Source: Piezodorus guildinii (taxonomy: Eukaryota; Arthropoda; Insecta; Hemiptera; Pentatomidae). Taken from it: a DNA stretch of 64,000 nt. The translations under genes were made by a program, and so were the position numbers. The notes under the pieces are model-generated. The model searched no databases. It saw only the letters and a program-made list of their open reading frames with translations, and had not been told where the DNA came from. Shown here in pieces: positions 58,301 to 64,000 of the stretch (within the stretch, counting starts at the first letter, position 1; each line of letters starts with the position of its first letter). The stretch is taken from contig CM041292.1 of assembly GCA_023052935.1 (NCBI GenBank), positions 110,657,147-110,721,146 on the forward strand. Direction: 5' to 3'.

Positions 58301-61263
58301 AGTACCCATACCTTTTTTACTTTACAATTTGTTTTGAAGTGTTGAGAAACTGTTGATAAACTTGAATTCAGATGTGCTGCGAATCCTTTTAGGCGTTAGA
58401 TGAGGGATTTCATAGTCAATGACACAATCCTAAGGAATGAACTCGACCATGCTTGAACTTGGATTACCTAGTAAATTGATTGGATTGGTTAAATGTTCAA
58501 TTGACAAATAGCAATCAAAGTGCTGTGGAACTTCAGAACCAACAAATCAAGATGATATAATTAAAGTGGAAGACTGAAATCAGGAACTGTTGATGAAGTT
58601 GAATGTTTCATACCCACCTGCTTCTGTTCATCAAGGTCATGACGTACTCATACCTCTTTTACTTTAACAATTGATATTAAGTGTCGAGAAATCGTTTATA
58701 CGTTTGAATTCAGTTGTGCTGCAAATCCTTTTCAAAATCTTTTCACTGTAAGACCAAGTTCATCATTGTCAATTGCTGTTAGTTGTCTTCCTCTCGGTTG
58801 GTTATCTATATCTATGTCACCAGCCAAATATTTTGGCTTGTTTCATTCTTTACAAAACACCTCCCTGAATGCATGGTAATTTTTCTTGCATCCTTGGCTG
58901 ATGAGTGTCCAAGTTTAAACTCTTAAAAAGTACTCAAATCATGTTTCCATGGAAATATTTGATGGTCTACTTTACTGTGTGGGATTAATAATAGAAGTAA
59001 TAGAGAATTTTGAGAAAAAAAGATTGGATTAATCACGTTATAATATGTAAACATCAGAATTCCACTAATCCCACTTTAAATTTTAGAATCATAAAAATTG
59101 ACATTTCATACAAAATGACCCAATACTTCCCTAATAAGTAGCTGAAAGAACAAATTCTTTATGAGCTGTTGTTTGTAAACCAAATAATGCCATGAATGTT
59201 AATTGATAATCTATGACACAATCCTAAGGAATGAACTCTTATCGACCTTACATTGATTGGGATTCCCAATGTATTTCCTAATGTGGTATTCAAATGGTAA
59301 AATGCTTGGTTGAGAGTACTATTTGTTAATTAAAGTGCTGTGTGACTTCAGATCCAACAAATCAAGCTCTTATAATCAATGTAGAAGACTAAAATCAGGA
59401 GGACACCATTTATTAAGATGACACTAATCTTGTATTATAGAGATAACATGATCTTAATAGTGAGGTTTCAGAGCATAAATAAAGGTGGCCTGTGAAGTTC
59501 TAGATATGGAGGCAAATATTCGGCCTACGTATCGTATCAATAAGGGAAAGAACAAAAATAAATTATAACAGCATACACAGTGGCTGAGTCACTGTGCATG
59601 CTTTTTATAATTTATAAAATCTGTGGCGGTCGTGAATAAGTGGTTAAGTCAAAATCTTTCATTTTACAGGTGAGCGACTTTTAAGTTTTACATAATACCA
59701 AAATAGAGGTATTAATTACAGCTTTCTTTCCACCTGAAATTTCTTCCACCAAGAAATTTCTTTAACCAATTTAACACGATGTAGGAGAAGGTCTGAGGGA
59801 GCGATATTTGAAGTTAACTCATTTTTGATATAACTCGAGTTATCTGGTTTTTCATGACCGCCACAGAAATAATATAATTTATAAAATAAAATAATAAAGG
59901 ACATAATAGCTTTAATTGTTAGTAGCATCTTGATTATATGATACAGCTTTGATTATATATTTATGATAAACCTGGATGGGAAAGAGAATTATAGCAGGGT
60001 ATAGAGCTTATTTCTACACCTCAATTATTATGTATTACAACAACCTGTTACTGGGTCCATGTGAAAACTGGAGTATTAAAATAAATTCCATCAAATCACC
60101 AATACTGGAAAACTTCATTAACCTTTGACCTACTGTCCCACTGCAGCCTTTAATATCTCGACTCATTCCTATAGAATAAACCATATACCTAGGACTTCTT
60201 CTTAACTAACATCTTATTTGGAATCTTCATACAAGACTTGAAACACCAAGAACGATAACATTTAATAAAACACTTTACAAATGCTCAACACTTCCTATCG
60301 AAGACTCAAGTATATAACCATTATTAAACCTATTTGGACCTATGGGATTGAGCTATGATGGTCTACTAGACCATCAAATTCCTCCCGCATCCAATCCTTG
60401 CAATCCAAAATCCTTCGAAAAATACTTCATGCTCATTACTTTGTTACTAATAAACTAATCCATAGAAACCCGTATATCCCATTAGTTGCAGACATAGCAC
60501 AAAATAGATACACGTTCTTTAATTCCAAACTACCTGCCCACACAAACCCACATGTCTGTTACCACTCATCACCATCTATTCCTGATAATCCTACGAGAAG
60601 CCTGAAAAGATGGTGTCCTTGGGAACTGTTATTAAAATAAACATTGAAGTGCTACTGCCGGGTGGGTAGCTTCTTCTTAAGACATTTTCAAGTTAATAAT
60701 TACTGTATCGCACATTTACTTGTATTTTTATGTTAAGTTGTTAATATAAATACAATAAGAAATTTATTTTTTCTTTTATTGAATATGTCCTGCTTTGTAT
60801 CGTGTATTTAAAAGATTAGCATGTCTGTTTCCCTATTGTATAATTAGGTAAAAAACAACAGAAACAAAATTTTAATTAAAATAAATCCAATTAGGTATTA
60901 TATAAATACAATACATATTGGTGAACAAAATAGTGAGTTTTGAATTTAAACAACAGAGAAAAAAAAGAAGAGACACGTCTGCTCTTGTTAAAAATAAAGC
61001 TGTCCACTGTATGGTTCAATGTTGATATTAACTAGAGAAGAAAGTTTATACAAATTTCATGCCCTGCAAATTTTAAGTATTCTGTTGTTTGATCATTGCT
61101 CTATTTTTCAGATGAAGACTCCTCTCTATTCCGTGTTTATTGTTTATCACACTTATTCTTTGAAATTAGAAATAAATGTTCTGCAGAAATACCAAGTGTA
61201 GCCATTATGAAAAGTGAATTAGATAAAGATGTTTTTTCATATGCGAGGGACCTAGGTTGTTAT
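34221..61263 (+). CDS. mael: Maelstrom (piRNA pathway HMG-box/MAEL-domain protein), 3' end outside window
   Basis: Exons 34221-34358, 35543-35747, 39765-39911, 48435-48574, 56121-56235 and 61112-61263 all have GT/AG junctions and join in frame (897 nt, 299 codons). Residues 1-60 form an HMG box (KNGFYFFMLEVQKQEAQKG, AMTPEERKPYNDKA). From exon 3 on it is the MAEL domain, an RNase H-like fold (HFYCPAEVALAAFSLEFG, VDPGKIPLGF, VPPIYTLFD, VYCLSHLFFEIRNKCS). In flies and mice Maelstrom acts in germ cells in Piwi-guided transposon silencing, in nucleus and nuage. The E of the ECHC motif is probably in exon 3 (PAE). The last visible cysteine (DLGCY) may be its first C; the rest lies downstream. Introns carry many transposons. 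No lesion is seen in any exon. Confidence 0.93.
34359..35542. other. mael intron 1
   Basis: 1.2 kb, AT-rich, no element recognised. Confidence 0.7.
35543..35747 (+). CDS. mael: mael exon 2
   Basis: Acceptor TTTTCTCAG. Completes the HMG box (AMTPEERKPYNDKALMN) and continues into a charged linker (YAELDAEQRELDEARNLM). Donor ACTT|GTAAGT, phase 1. Confidence 0.92.
35955..36205. repeat. Local direct repeat in mael intron 2
   Basis: Two copies about 190 bp apart of GGTGAGTTGAACTAAATATT followed by a diverged GATACT..(G)A..GAAGACA segment. Confidence 0.6.
36206..39764. other. mael intron 2, unassigned
   Basis: No gene. A moderately GC-rich patch at 36790-37110 and another at 39180-39480 (CCCCTCTCCCCTGG, GGAGGCAGTGGAGAGG) look like decayed repeats but match nothing else in the window. 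Open frames near 38649-39005 (-) have no motif. Confidence 0.5.
39765..39911 (+). CDS. mael: mael exon 3
   Basis: Acceptor CTTCCTAG. Reads LKTHRFFVCHVSYFYKSD, HFYCPAEVALAAFSLEFGVL, GTIHFFVDP plus one base. Start of the MAEL domain, aligning with the vertebrate 'CEIGCVKYSLQEGI...F.NPG' stretch. Donor CCTG|GTGAGT. Confidence 0.93.
40010..40165 (+). repeat. Family A copy, 3' end
   Basis: Only 100 bp after exon 3. Contains GGACTCAGGGGACCCTAAAA and ends in a strong hairpin, CTTTCCCTTACTATATAT with TATATAGGTAAGGGAAAG. Confidence 0.75.
40430..41930 (-). pseudogene. Internally deleted RTE-like LINE fragment
   Basis: From the right (5') on the - strand: pre-RT region (MNQDHGENINLFWKKIKALR, EVWRRHEKQFINKYV), then a jump near 41383 to the RT palm (GAFDSVPRNKIWETLR, GVKQGDSLRPLLFTLYLDE, ADDVVLFADS) and the thumb (SDFTYLGTLMDQSGEVDSEI). 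The RT fingers are missing. Several stops and frame changes. The same family supplies the nested insertion at 47090-48149. Confidence 0.7.
42200..42698 (+). repeat. Family B copy 2, left part (interrupted by RTE-like LINE)
   Basis: Aligns with copy 1: CTAGGGATAGG.TATCAATAT, TTTATAATAACGTTATATCA, GTATTTAATTTAATTAAAAT. It is cut at 42698 by the LINE and resumes at 46566. Confidence 0.65.
42822..43634 (-). pseudogene. RTE-like ORF2, C-terminal RT and tail
   Basis: Carries the YADDVLLISRKEEEI catalytic box, the thumb (GLSLNFAKTKIITSSS, EEIRYLGQVISFKD), then the C-terminal block WQWVGHLMRKND, LTEWTPLDEKRNRGRQRRRW and WKMKMSELFNS. Out of frame with the upstream RT half; the switch is near an eight-base A run (T run at about 43593 on the + strand), a typical indel site. 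Confidence 0.85.
43562..44527 (-). pseudogene. RTE-like ORF2, RT fingers and palm
   Basis: Reads SPGQDGITNEILKAGGEEL, IPTDWKISKIVLLHKKGDKT, NNFRPISLGATIGKVFTKII, DQAGFRKVMSTIDHLHTVNQ, LIFVDFSKAFDSIYH and GVRQGDALSPQLFSIVLE. It stops just after the start of the YADD region in the wrong frame. Homology extends upstream of the first Met. Confidence 0.88.
44900..45640 (-). pseudogene. RTE-like APE endonuclease, frame-broken
   Basis: The - strand shows, in at least three frames, CTLNTRTLLGDHKN, ALKYLKWDVIGLSEVRRKF, FAHTSSDKGIGVGF, KKIVLIQVYAPTAA, SVIVMGDWNGRAGKRV, FAMANRMQIANTYF and SDHRLIRATLRYKY. These are the ordered motifs of an apurinic-like endonuclease. Confidence 0.8.
46566..46945 (+). 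repeat. Family B copy 2, right part
   Basis: Resumes after the LINE: GAGGTTACCTCAGTGTT, ATTCCAAAATATGTCTCAAA, ATAGAACTCAGCCTTGGAGG. From 46873 it is followed by a second 5'-type segment (CATGCACAGTGGTCTGTGTA, CTAGAGATAGGACATTTAAT), suggesting a tandem or rejoined copy. Confidence 0.6.
46946..48330 (+). pseudogene. Jockey/CR1-like LINE RT fragment, split by a nested insertion
   Basis: The left part reads ILSKPLERIVHSQLNNFLKE, the RT region before catalytic domain 3. The right part (from 48162) reads LQFSIEQQKITILILFDFLK and LLSKLQNLQILHLKMV, the catalytic palm. The two halves would be contiguous without the insert at 47090-48149. The 'DFSKAF' block reads DFLKAFH followed by a stop. Confidence 0.7.
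47090..48149 (-). mobile_element. Nested, twin-primed LINE insertion with 12-bp target duplication
   Basis: 1,060 bp flanked by TTAAAAATCACC (47078-47089) and TTAAAAATCATC (48150-48161). From 48003 to 47090 it is in - orientation: PFLFSLFILLMDEISKV, IYADDIVLTAD, NNYTYLGTIISSDGKIDQEV, WYWHACRMDD, EGRHPRGRPR, ending in a GAA repeat tail. From 48004 to 48149 it is in + orientation: VPANLVSAIKSVYQDPKGIV and FYRGVKQGDSLNPLL, the part that should lie just upstream. A 5' segment inverted against the 3' segment is the signature of twin priming. Same family as 40430-41930. Confidence 0.85.
48435..48574 (+). CDS. mael: mael exon 4
   Basis: Acceptor TTTCCTTTCAG; completes Gly and reads KIPLGFKYEAAEWSARTHGI, PINDPSWNEGI, EMFRKVKDFIK. 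Donor AAG|GTAAAT, phase 0. LINE sequence ends only about 100 bp upstream. Confidence 0.93.
48940..49970 (+). repeat. Family B dispersed repeat, copy 3
   Basis: Colinear with 28900-29980 over about 1 kb: CAATATCAATTTTGGC, TTTCAGTATTTAATTGAA, CTTGATCATATTAGCAAAG, GGTTATCTCAGTGTTGCACA, ATAGAACTCAGTTTAGGAG, AATAATGGTTGAGGAGG. Non-coding. Confidence 0.7.
50200..51420 (-). pseudogene. Jockey-like LINE ORF1 (gag-like) remnant
   Basis: On the - strand: a pre-C2HC domain (YQLKQEKPYLVVLRGLHTTT, IKELGHSVRNISYV, LPFFFIDLEPVHNNSEIFHI), then zinc knuckles in QCIMCQSLRHTKAYSHHQ, RCVKCTSPA and CALCGKAHPANYKGY, and a Gln/Ser/Pro/Thr-rich tail (SQASFSKPPTSLPQPA). Some knuckle residues are altered and the frame changes several times. 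ORF2 is not present next to it. Confidence 0.75.
51893..51985 (+). repeat. Family A fragment
   Basis: Short match to the 5' quarter of family A: TTAAAGAATTAATTAAATTG, GTGTTTTATTAAATAAGCTA. Confidence 0.55.
52845..52965 (+). repeat. SINE-1 body fragment
   Basis: Aligns with the body of the 4562-4806 SINE: GGTTATGGCAGGATAATTAT, GTTATGGAGTGCCTCTGG, GCTTCTATCAAGTGGGTCCC. The tRNA-like head is missing. Confidence 0.6.
52966..53867. other. mael intron 4, unassigned
   Basis: AT-rich; no element or coding signal recognised. Confidence 0.5.
53868..55000. repeat. 1.1 kb imperfect inverted repeat with a third internal copy
   Basis: The left arm (53868-54296) starts AGGAGAAAGTGTAGGTTG and runs through ATTTTATTCATCTGGCTATT, CACAACACAATATCAT and AAGGGATG. 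The right arm (54600-55000) is its reverse complement with scattered differences (AACCTACACTTTCTCCT at its end). Between them, 54310-54470 is a shorter, more diverged copy in left-arm orientation (GTACATTGGAGAAG, GATATTTCTCGAGACGG). No protein homology. Confidence 0.8.
55003..55759 (-). pseudogene. LINE ORF1 remnant: zinc finger, coiled coil, RNA-binding segment
   Basis: Starts with ATG at 55759: MVICTLCDC, HNLICSKCHVVFHSKCC, a PHD-like Cys/His pattern. After a frame change come KKLSRSVKNHRLKVVRRKRG, a heptad-rich region (LNKRLSKIENHLE, VGELEERLNKTE), then LEIRGIPVHPGETP, ISPEDLDIMEHH and RPPPLITRLVRQTTRDELVK, resembling the RRM-like part of LINE ORF1 proteins. No ORF2 follows; the left end abuts the inverted repeat. 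Confidence 0.65.
55870..56035 (-). repeat. SINE-1 copy, diverged
   Basis: Matches the 4562-4806 SINE at GATCATGCTCAGCCGCTAGG, TATCCTAGG and GGTTCAAACAGTAG, a decayed B-box region. It ends 85 bp before exon 5. Confidence 0.55.
56121..56235 (+). CDS. mael: mael exon 5
   Basis: Acceptor TTTTTTTCCAG. Reads KFAGPSEVPPIYTLFDTLNA, NSRVSVVKSALNMMCDAA plus one base; matches the vertebrate 'WPPIYCKSDDRTRV..CL' region. Donor GCTA|GTGAGT. Confidence 0.92.
56725..58085 (-). pseudogene. Jockey/CR1-like LINE 3' fragment
   Basis: On the - strand: LDFAKAFDYLN (catalytic domain 3, near 58050), IAQGSSISPLLYNCYTNDLP and YHQYADDFQID (near 57830), then decayed thumb and C-terminus. The left end has a 3'-UTR-like GGCTGTTGTCCCAGAATAAA, typical of LINE polyadenylation regions. 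Confidence 0.65.
58262..59405. repeat. Diverged tandem duplication
   Basis: A unit starting TCATACCCACCTGCTTCTG at about 58266 recurs at about 58609. The unit's second half (ACACAATCCTAAGGAATGAA, CTTCAGAACCAACAAATCAA) recurs at 59215-59400. The second unit carries about 450 bp of extra sequence. Non-coding. Confidence 0.6.
59621..59866. mobile_element. MITE with CTGTGGCGGTC inverted ends, 246 bp
   Basis: Left end CTGTGGCGGTCGTGAATAAG; the right end reversed is CTGTGGCGGTCATGAAAAAC. Both flanks contain ATAATTTATAAAAT, but no exact duplication directly at the ends. A 70-codon - frame inside has no motif. Confidence 0.6.
60050..60740 (+). pseudogene. Jockey-like LINE ORF2 C-terminus
   Basis: Reads YLGLLLN, YKCSTLPIEDSSI, IIKPIWTYGIELW, QSKILRKILHAHYFVTNKLI, HRNPYIPLVADIAQNRYTFF and LKRWCPWELLLK before a stop. 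This is the characteristic tail of Jockey-clade ORF2 ('LKPIWTYGIQLWG', 'HRDL.IP.V..EI'). The upstream RT is missing. Confidence 0.75.
61112..61263 (+). CDS. mael: mael exon 6
   Basis: Acceptor CTATTTTTCAG. Completes Asn and reads EDSSLFRVYCLSHLFFEIRN, KCSAEIPSVAIMKSELDKDV, FSYARDLGCY. Donor TAT|GTAAGT, phase 0. The rest of the MAEL domain must lie beyond 64000, since no continuation is visible in the window. Confidence 0.9.
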
Positions 61264-61403
61264 GTAAGTTTTGTGTTTTTAAGCATGTAATATCCGTTTT
61301 TCATACAATCATTTATAATATATTGGGTTGATGCGAAATTAATGCAGGTTTCCTCTATTGCAATATCTTAATTCCAATTGTGTAAACAAAGCTAATCCTA
61401 ACA

Positions 61404-61754
61404 TTGATCATTATTATACCAAAACAAACCTTATCTAATACCCTCTCTTTCACCATGAATTTGTTTAGTAAAATCGTTTTGTTCAGTGTGTTCAAAGGTC
61501 TTGAATCGAAAATGTCAAAGTGCGATTTTCGTCAAATTTATTTTTACGAATTTAAATTAGGGCGCAGCGCTGCGCAAACGGCTCGTAATATTAATGAAGT
61601 GTGGGGTCAGGGGGCTATTAATGAGTGCACGGTGCAGCGTTGGTTCCAGAAGTTTCGCAGAGGAGATTTCGACCTCGAAGACAAGGAAGGTCGGGGCCGT
61701 CATCTTGCCCTGGACAACGACCAGCTGAGGTCAAAGCTTTCTCAATCGAGGTGA
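61404..61754 (+). pseudogene. mariner transposase, N-terminal DNA-binding part
   Basis: Homology starts at MSKCDFRQIYFYEF (61513), with an open leader upstream. Carries the two helix-turn-helix segments and GRGRHLALDNDQLRSKL. The frame then runs across the deletion junction to a stop, so the domain carrying the first catalytic Asp is lost. Confidence 0.85.
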
Positions 61755-62155
61755 GACTATAACTGCTGACAAGTACTGTCAAGAAATTGACAGCATGAAT
61801 CAAAAATTGCAACGTCTTTGCCCCGCATTGATGAATCGGAAGGGGCCGATCCTGCTCCACGATAACGCCAGACCACACGTTGCACAACCAACGCTTCGAC
61901 GACTGCACGAGTTGGGCTACGAAGTTCTCTCAACATCCGCCTTATTCACCTGACCTCTCTCCTACAGACTTCCACTTTTTCAGGCATCTGGACAACTTTT
62001 TGAGGGAGAAAAAATTTCAAAACCAGGACGACATTGAAAATTCTTTTCGTGATTTCATTGAGTCCAGGGATTCGGATTTTTTTTCTGGTGGAATAAGAAA
62101 GCTTGTTGAACGTTGGCAAAAGTGCATTGATTCAGATGGAAATTATTTTGATTAA
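61750..62155 (+). pseudogene. mariner transposase, C-terminal catalytic part
   Basis: Keeps the second and third catalytic aspartates (LLHDNARPH and YSPDLSPTD) but changes frame near 61925. Ends ISRW-like sequence KLVERWQKCIDSDGNYFD and TAA at 62155. Confidence 0.85.
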
Positions 62156-62334
62156 ATATATATGGTTAAAGTAAAGATATGGCGTATTTACAATACCTAC
62201 TAAAAACCTGCATTAATTTTGCATCAACCCAATATTTATTATTATTTGTTAAGAATCATAAATATATCTATTATTTGGGATATCAGTAATTGATACATAA
62301 AAAAAATAAAGACAACCTTTTTTTAGTTTTACTC

Positions 62335-62636
62335 ATCTATATATGAAATATATAGGAAGGGAAAATATTGCGATCGTGAAAATTTTCAAATCGAGTTTTC
62401 ACCTGAAATAAACATTTTAGGGTAGGTCTCCTGTGTGCGAACAACCAAGTCCTGCAAAAAGGTTTGTATGTGGTAATTCTAGCATGAAAAGTTGTATGAA
62501 ACTGAAATTTTATTGTTAAGACAACTATACGCCCGAGATGCTCCAGCAACTTCCATCAAAATTAGCAAACCAGAAGAGCCAGTTTATACTATACATTTTG
62601 CACCTTTTTACAATTTTCTCCAAACTCGATTTTTCT
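62335..62636 (-). repeat. Family A copy, first part (split by piggyBac-like element)
   Basis: Reverse-oriented: AAGGGAAAATATTGCGATCG, ACCAAGTCCTGCAAAAAGG, GAAACTGAAATTT, ACTATACATTTTGCACCTTT. It resumes at 63811 after the TTAA insertion. Confidence 0.7.
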
Positions 62637-63810
62637 TTAACACTTTGACGCGTATACGCCCGCTGGCTTAGTTAGTATATTCCTGGCCTGCTCTCTGGTT
62701 CATGTGCAGGGTGAGAGGGACCACAGCGGACGTATACCCCCGCTCCCCTACTATCACTACCACCCTCGAGCGGGCGCATACGGCCGCTAAACAATTAGTT
62801 TTCCTTATCCACAAACCTTAGCCCCAAGGACCAGATGCCCGCTAGATAATTGATTTCCTCTTGATAACCGACCGCGTTGGGTCCTAGAAACATTTTAATG
62901 AACTTGAGTTGTACTTTTTCTCTCAGTTTTTTATGATATTGTAAATATAGATACCAGTGGCTATTCTCGATGTTTAAAAAACAAAAAGGTTATTAATTTA
63001 TTTTTACACAATTAATCATAGTAAATGATTATATTAAATAATGTACAACACAGTCATAAACTTTATCACTTTATTTTTTGTACATTTTGCTTCCTAAAAT
63101 TTTAAATAGCACCCCTTACAGTATATTCTAACTTTATGAAAGAGCCCTAGTTTTTTTTTTATCAAATCTGGGCGACTGAAGAGATCGTCAACTAGCTGAA
63201 GGTGAAGGAGCGGAGTCACTAAGAGGATCTTTTTCAAGAAGCGCCCTTACAACCTCTTCTTTAAAATTTGCTATAGACATCTTTCTCGCCTAAAGGTGTT
63301 ATGAATAACTAATGCATTTAGTAGAGAGGCTCCAAAAATAAGATAAATTGCAATTTTGTGATACCACTAATGGGTTCGCCATAAGCTTGTGGAATAAGAT
63401 GACATTTGGTCTGAGGTATCGATTGGCGATTTTCCACTGTTATAATCGACAATCATCCTTGGTTTTGTAATGGTTCTTCCACTTTGAGTCACAACTTCAG
63501 TCATTTCATCCGTATGTTTCCCGTAGAGAGCATACGGACATCTCTTTTGTCCTTCTGAGGGCACACACGCCCTCTAGAAACTTCCTCGTGGAACCGCAGC
63601 GGGCGTAGTCGCCCGCTTCATTTATTAATTATATTTCTTTTAACTAAAAGTAACTTTTATCACATTTTTTTAATACTATGTGTTTTTTGGGTGAAATAAA
63701 ACACAAATAGCTGATAATAATGTTTTGGGCCATTGAACCATTAACAGACTCATACGCCCGCTATGGTCCATAAGAGAAGGACACCAAACACGCGTGGTCG
63801 TTAGTGTTAA
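62637..63810 (-). mobile_element. piggyBac-like element inserted at TTAA, transposase decayed
   Basis: 1,174 bp bounded by TTAACACT and AGTGTTAA, with TTAA at both edges, the piggyBac target. Subterminal regions repeat a palindromic motif (CGTATACGCCCGCTGG, GCGGACGTATACCCCCGC, GAGCGGGCGCATACGG, GCGGGCGTAGTCGCCCGC). On the - strand a transposase remnant reads TITKPRMIVDYNSGKSPIDT and SDQMSSYSTSLWRTH, then in other frames a hydrophobic helix and MSIANFKEEVVRALLEKD. The N-terminal and catalytic bulk is missing, so it is non-autonomous. Confidence 0.85.
63115..63564 (-). pseudogene. piggyBac-type transposase C-terminal remnant
   Basis: Starts within KRCPYALYGKHTDEMTEVVT and contains the family's 'VVxDYNxxMGGVDxxDQM' block, here IVDYNSGKSPIDTSDQM, with G-G-V changed. 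It continues across frame breaks to VVRALLEKDPLSDSAPSPS. Confidence 0.75.
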
Positions 63811-63960
63811 ACACTGCTCTAATGATTTTGATTAAACTCACTATATAGATGTAAAATTTAATGGACTGTAATATCATGAAGGTTATATTCTGATTAAAAG
63901 TCTGACAGGGCTTAAATGCTGACCAGTTCTATAGTTATCTAGAGAAGACATTAATTAAAT
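63811..63960 (-). repeat. Family A copy, second part
   Basis: Continues the copy cut at 62636: GCTCTAATGATTTTGATTAA, TAGATGTAAAATTTAATGG, CTGACAGGGCTTAAATGC. Confidence 0.7.
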
Positions 63961-64000
63961 CCTGCTCTCAGCCTATCAGCCTACTCTAGATAAATTCAGC

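Larger units (their letters stand above)
61323..62232 (+). mobile_element. mariner (Tc1/mariner) element with internal deletion
   Basis: 910 bp between TA dinucleotides. Ends TTGGGTTGATGCGAAATTAA and, reversed, TTGGGTTGATGCAAAATTAA. Encodes an N-terminal paired-type helix-turn-helix (FEFKLGRSAAQTARNIN-like, TVQRWFQKFRRGDFDLEDKE). After a deletion of roughly 130 codons come ITADKYCQEIDSMNQKL, ILLHDNARPHVAQPTL and YSPDLSPTDFHFFRHLDNF, ending CIDSDGNYFD. Closest in wording to the cecropia-type mariners (Hsmar1-like). Confidence 0.9.

Overview
This is eukaryotic nuclear DNA from an arthropod, most likely an insect. The support is AT-rich sequence, long repeat-filled introns with canonical GT/AG junctions, and two conserved animal genes on the + strand split into short exons. 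The transposon set (Ty3/gypsy with AGT...ACT termini, mariner, piggyBac, R2-superfamily, RTE and Jockey/CR1-like LINEs, tRNA-derived SINEs) points the same way. The species cannot be named from the sequence.

Gene 1 (2411-18219, +) is a complete Canopy 3/4-type gene (CNPY4-like). Five coding exons splice in frame to 216 codons, with a signal peptide, six saposin-type cysteines and a C-terminal QDEL ER-retention signal. Gene 2 (34221-61263 and beyond, +) is maelstrom, a piRNA-pathway factor. Six exons give 299 codons covering the HMG box and most of the MAEL domain; the 3' exons lie past the right edge.

Almost everything else is mobile DNA. CNPY introns hold two SINE families, a 5'-truncated R2-superfamily retrotransposon, LINE scraps and many copies of a dispersed repeat (family A). 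The 16 kb between the genes holds LINE and SINE scraps, a 5.5 kb gypsy element on the - strand (193 bp LTRs, tRNA-Phe primer site, gag, protease, RT/RNase H, integrase, with frame breaks), a MITE inside a LINE tail, remnants of two other LTR elements, a second dispersed repeat (family B), and a TIR element. Maelstrom introns hold a near-full-length RTE-like LINE inserted into family B with a TGACACA duplication, a LINE carrying a nested twin-primed insertion, two LINE ORF1 remnants, a 1.1 kb inverted repeat, a mariner deletion derivative 59 bp after exon 6, and a piggyBac-like element inside family A at TTAA.

The two genes are neighbours with no visible functional link: one is an ER chaperone, the other a germline transposon-silencing factor. 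I found no new multi-gene system. The most informative structures are the nested insertions, the twin-priming inversion, the in-frame UGA between gag and protease in an otherwise young gypsy copy, and the intronic hairpin in a piRNA-pathway gene. All homology calls come from reading motifs, with no database search.
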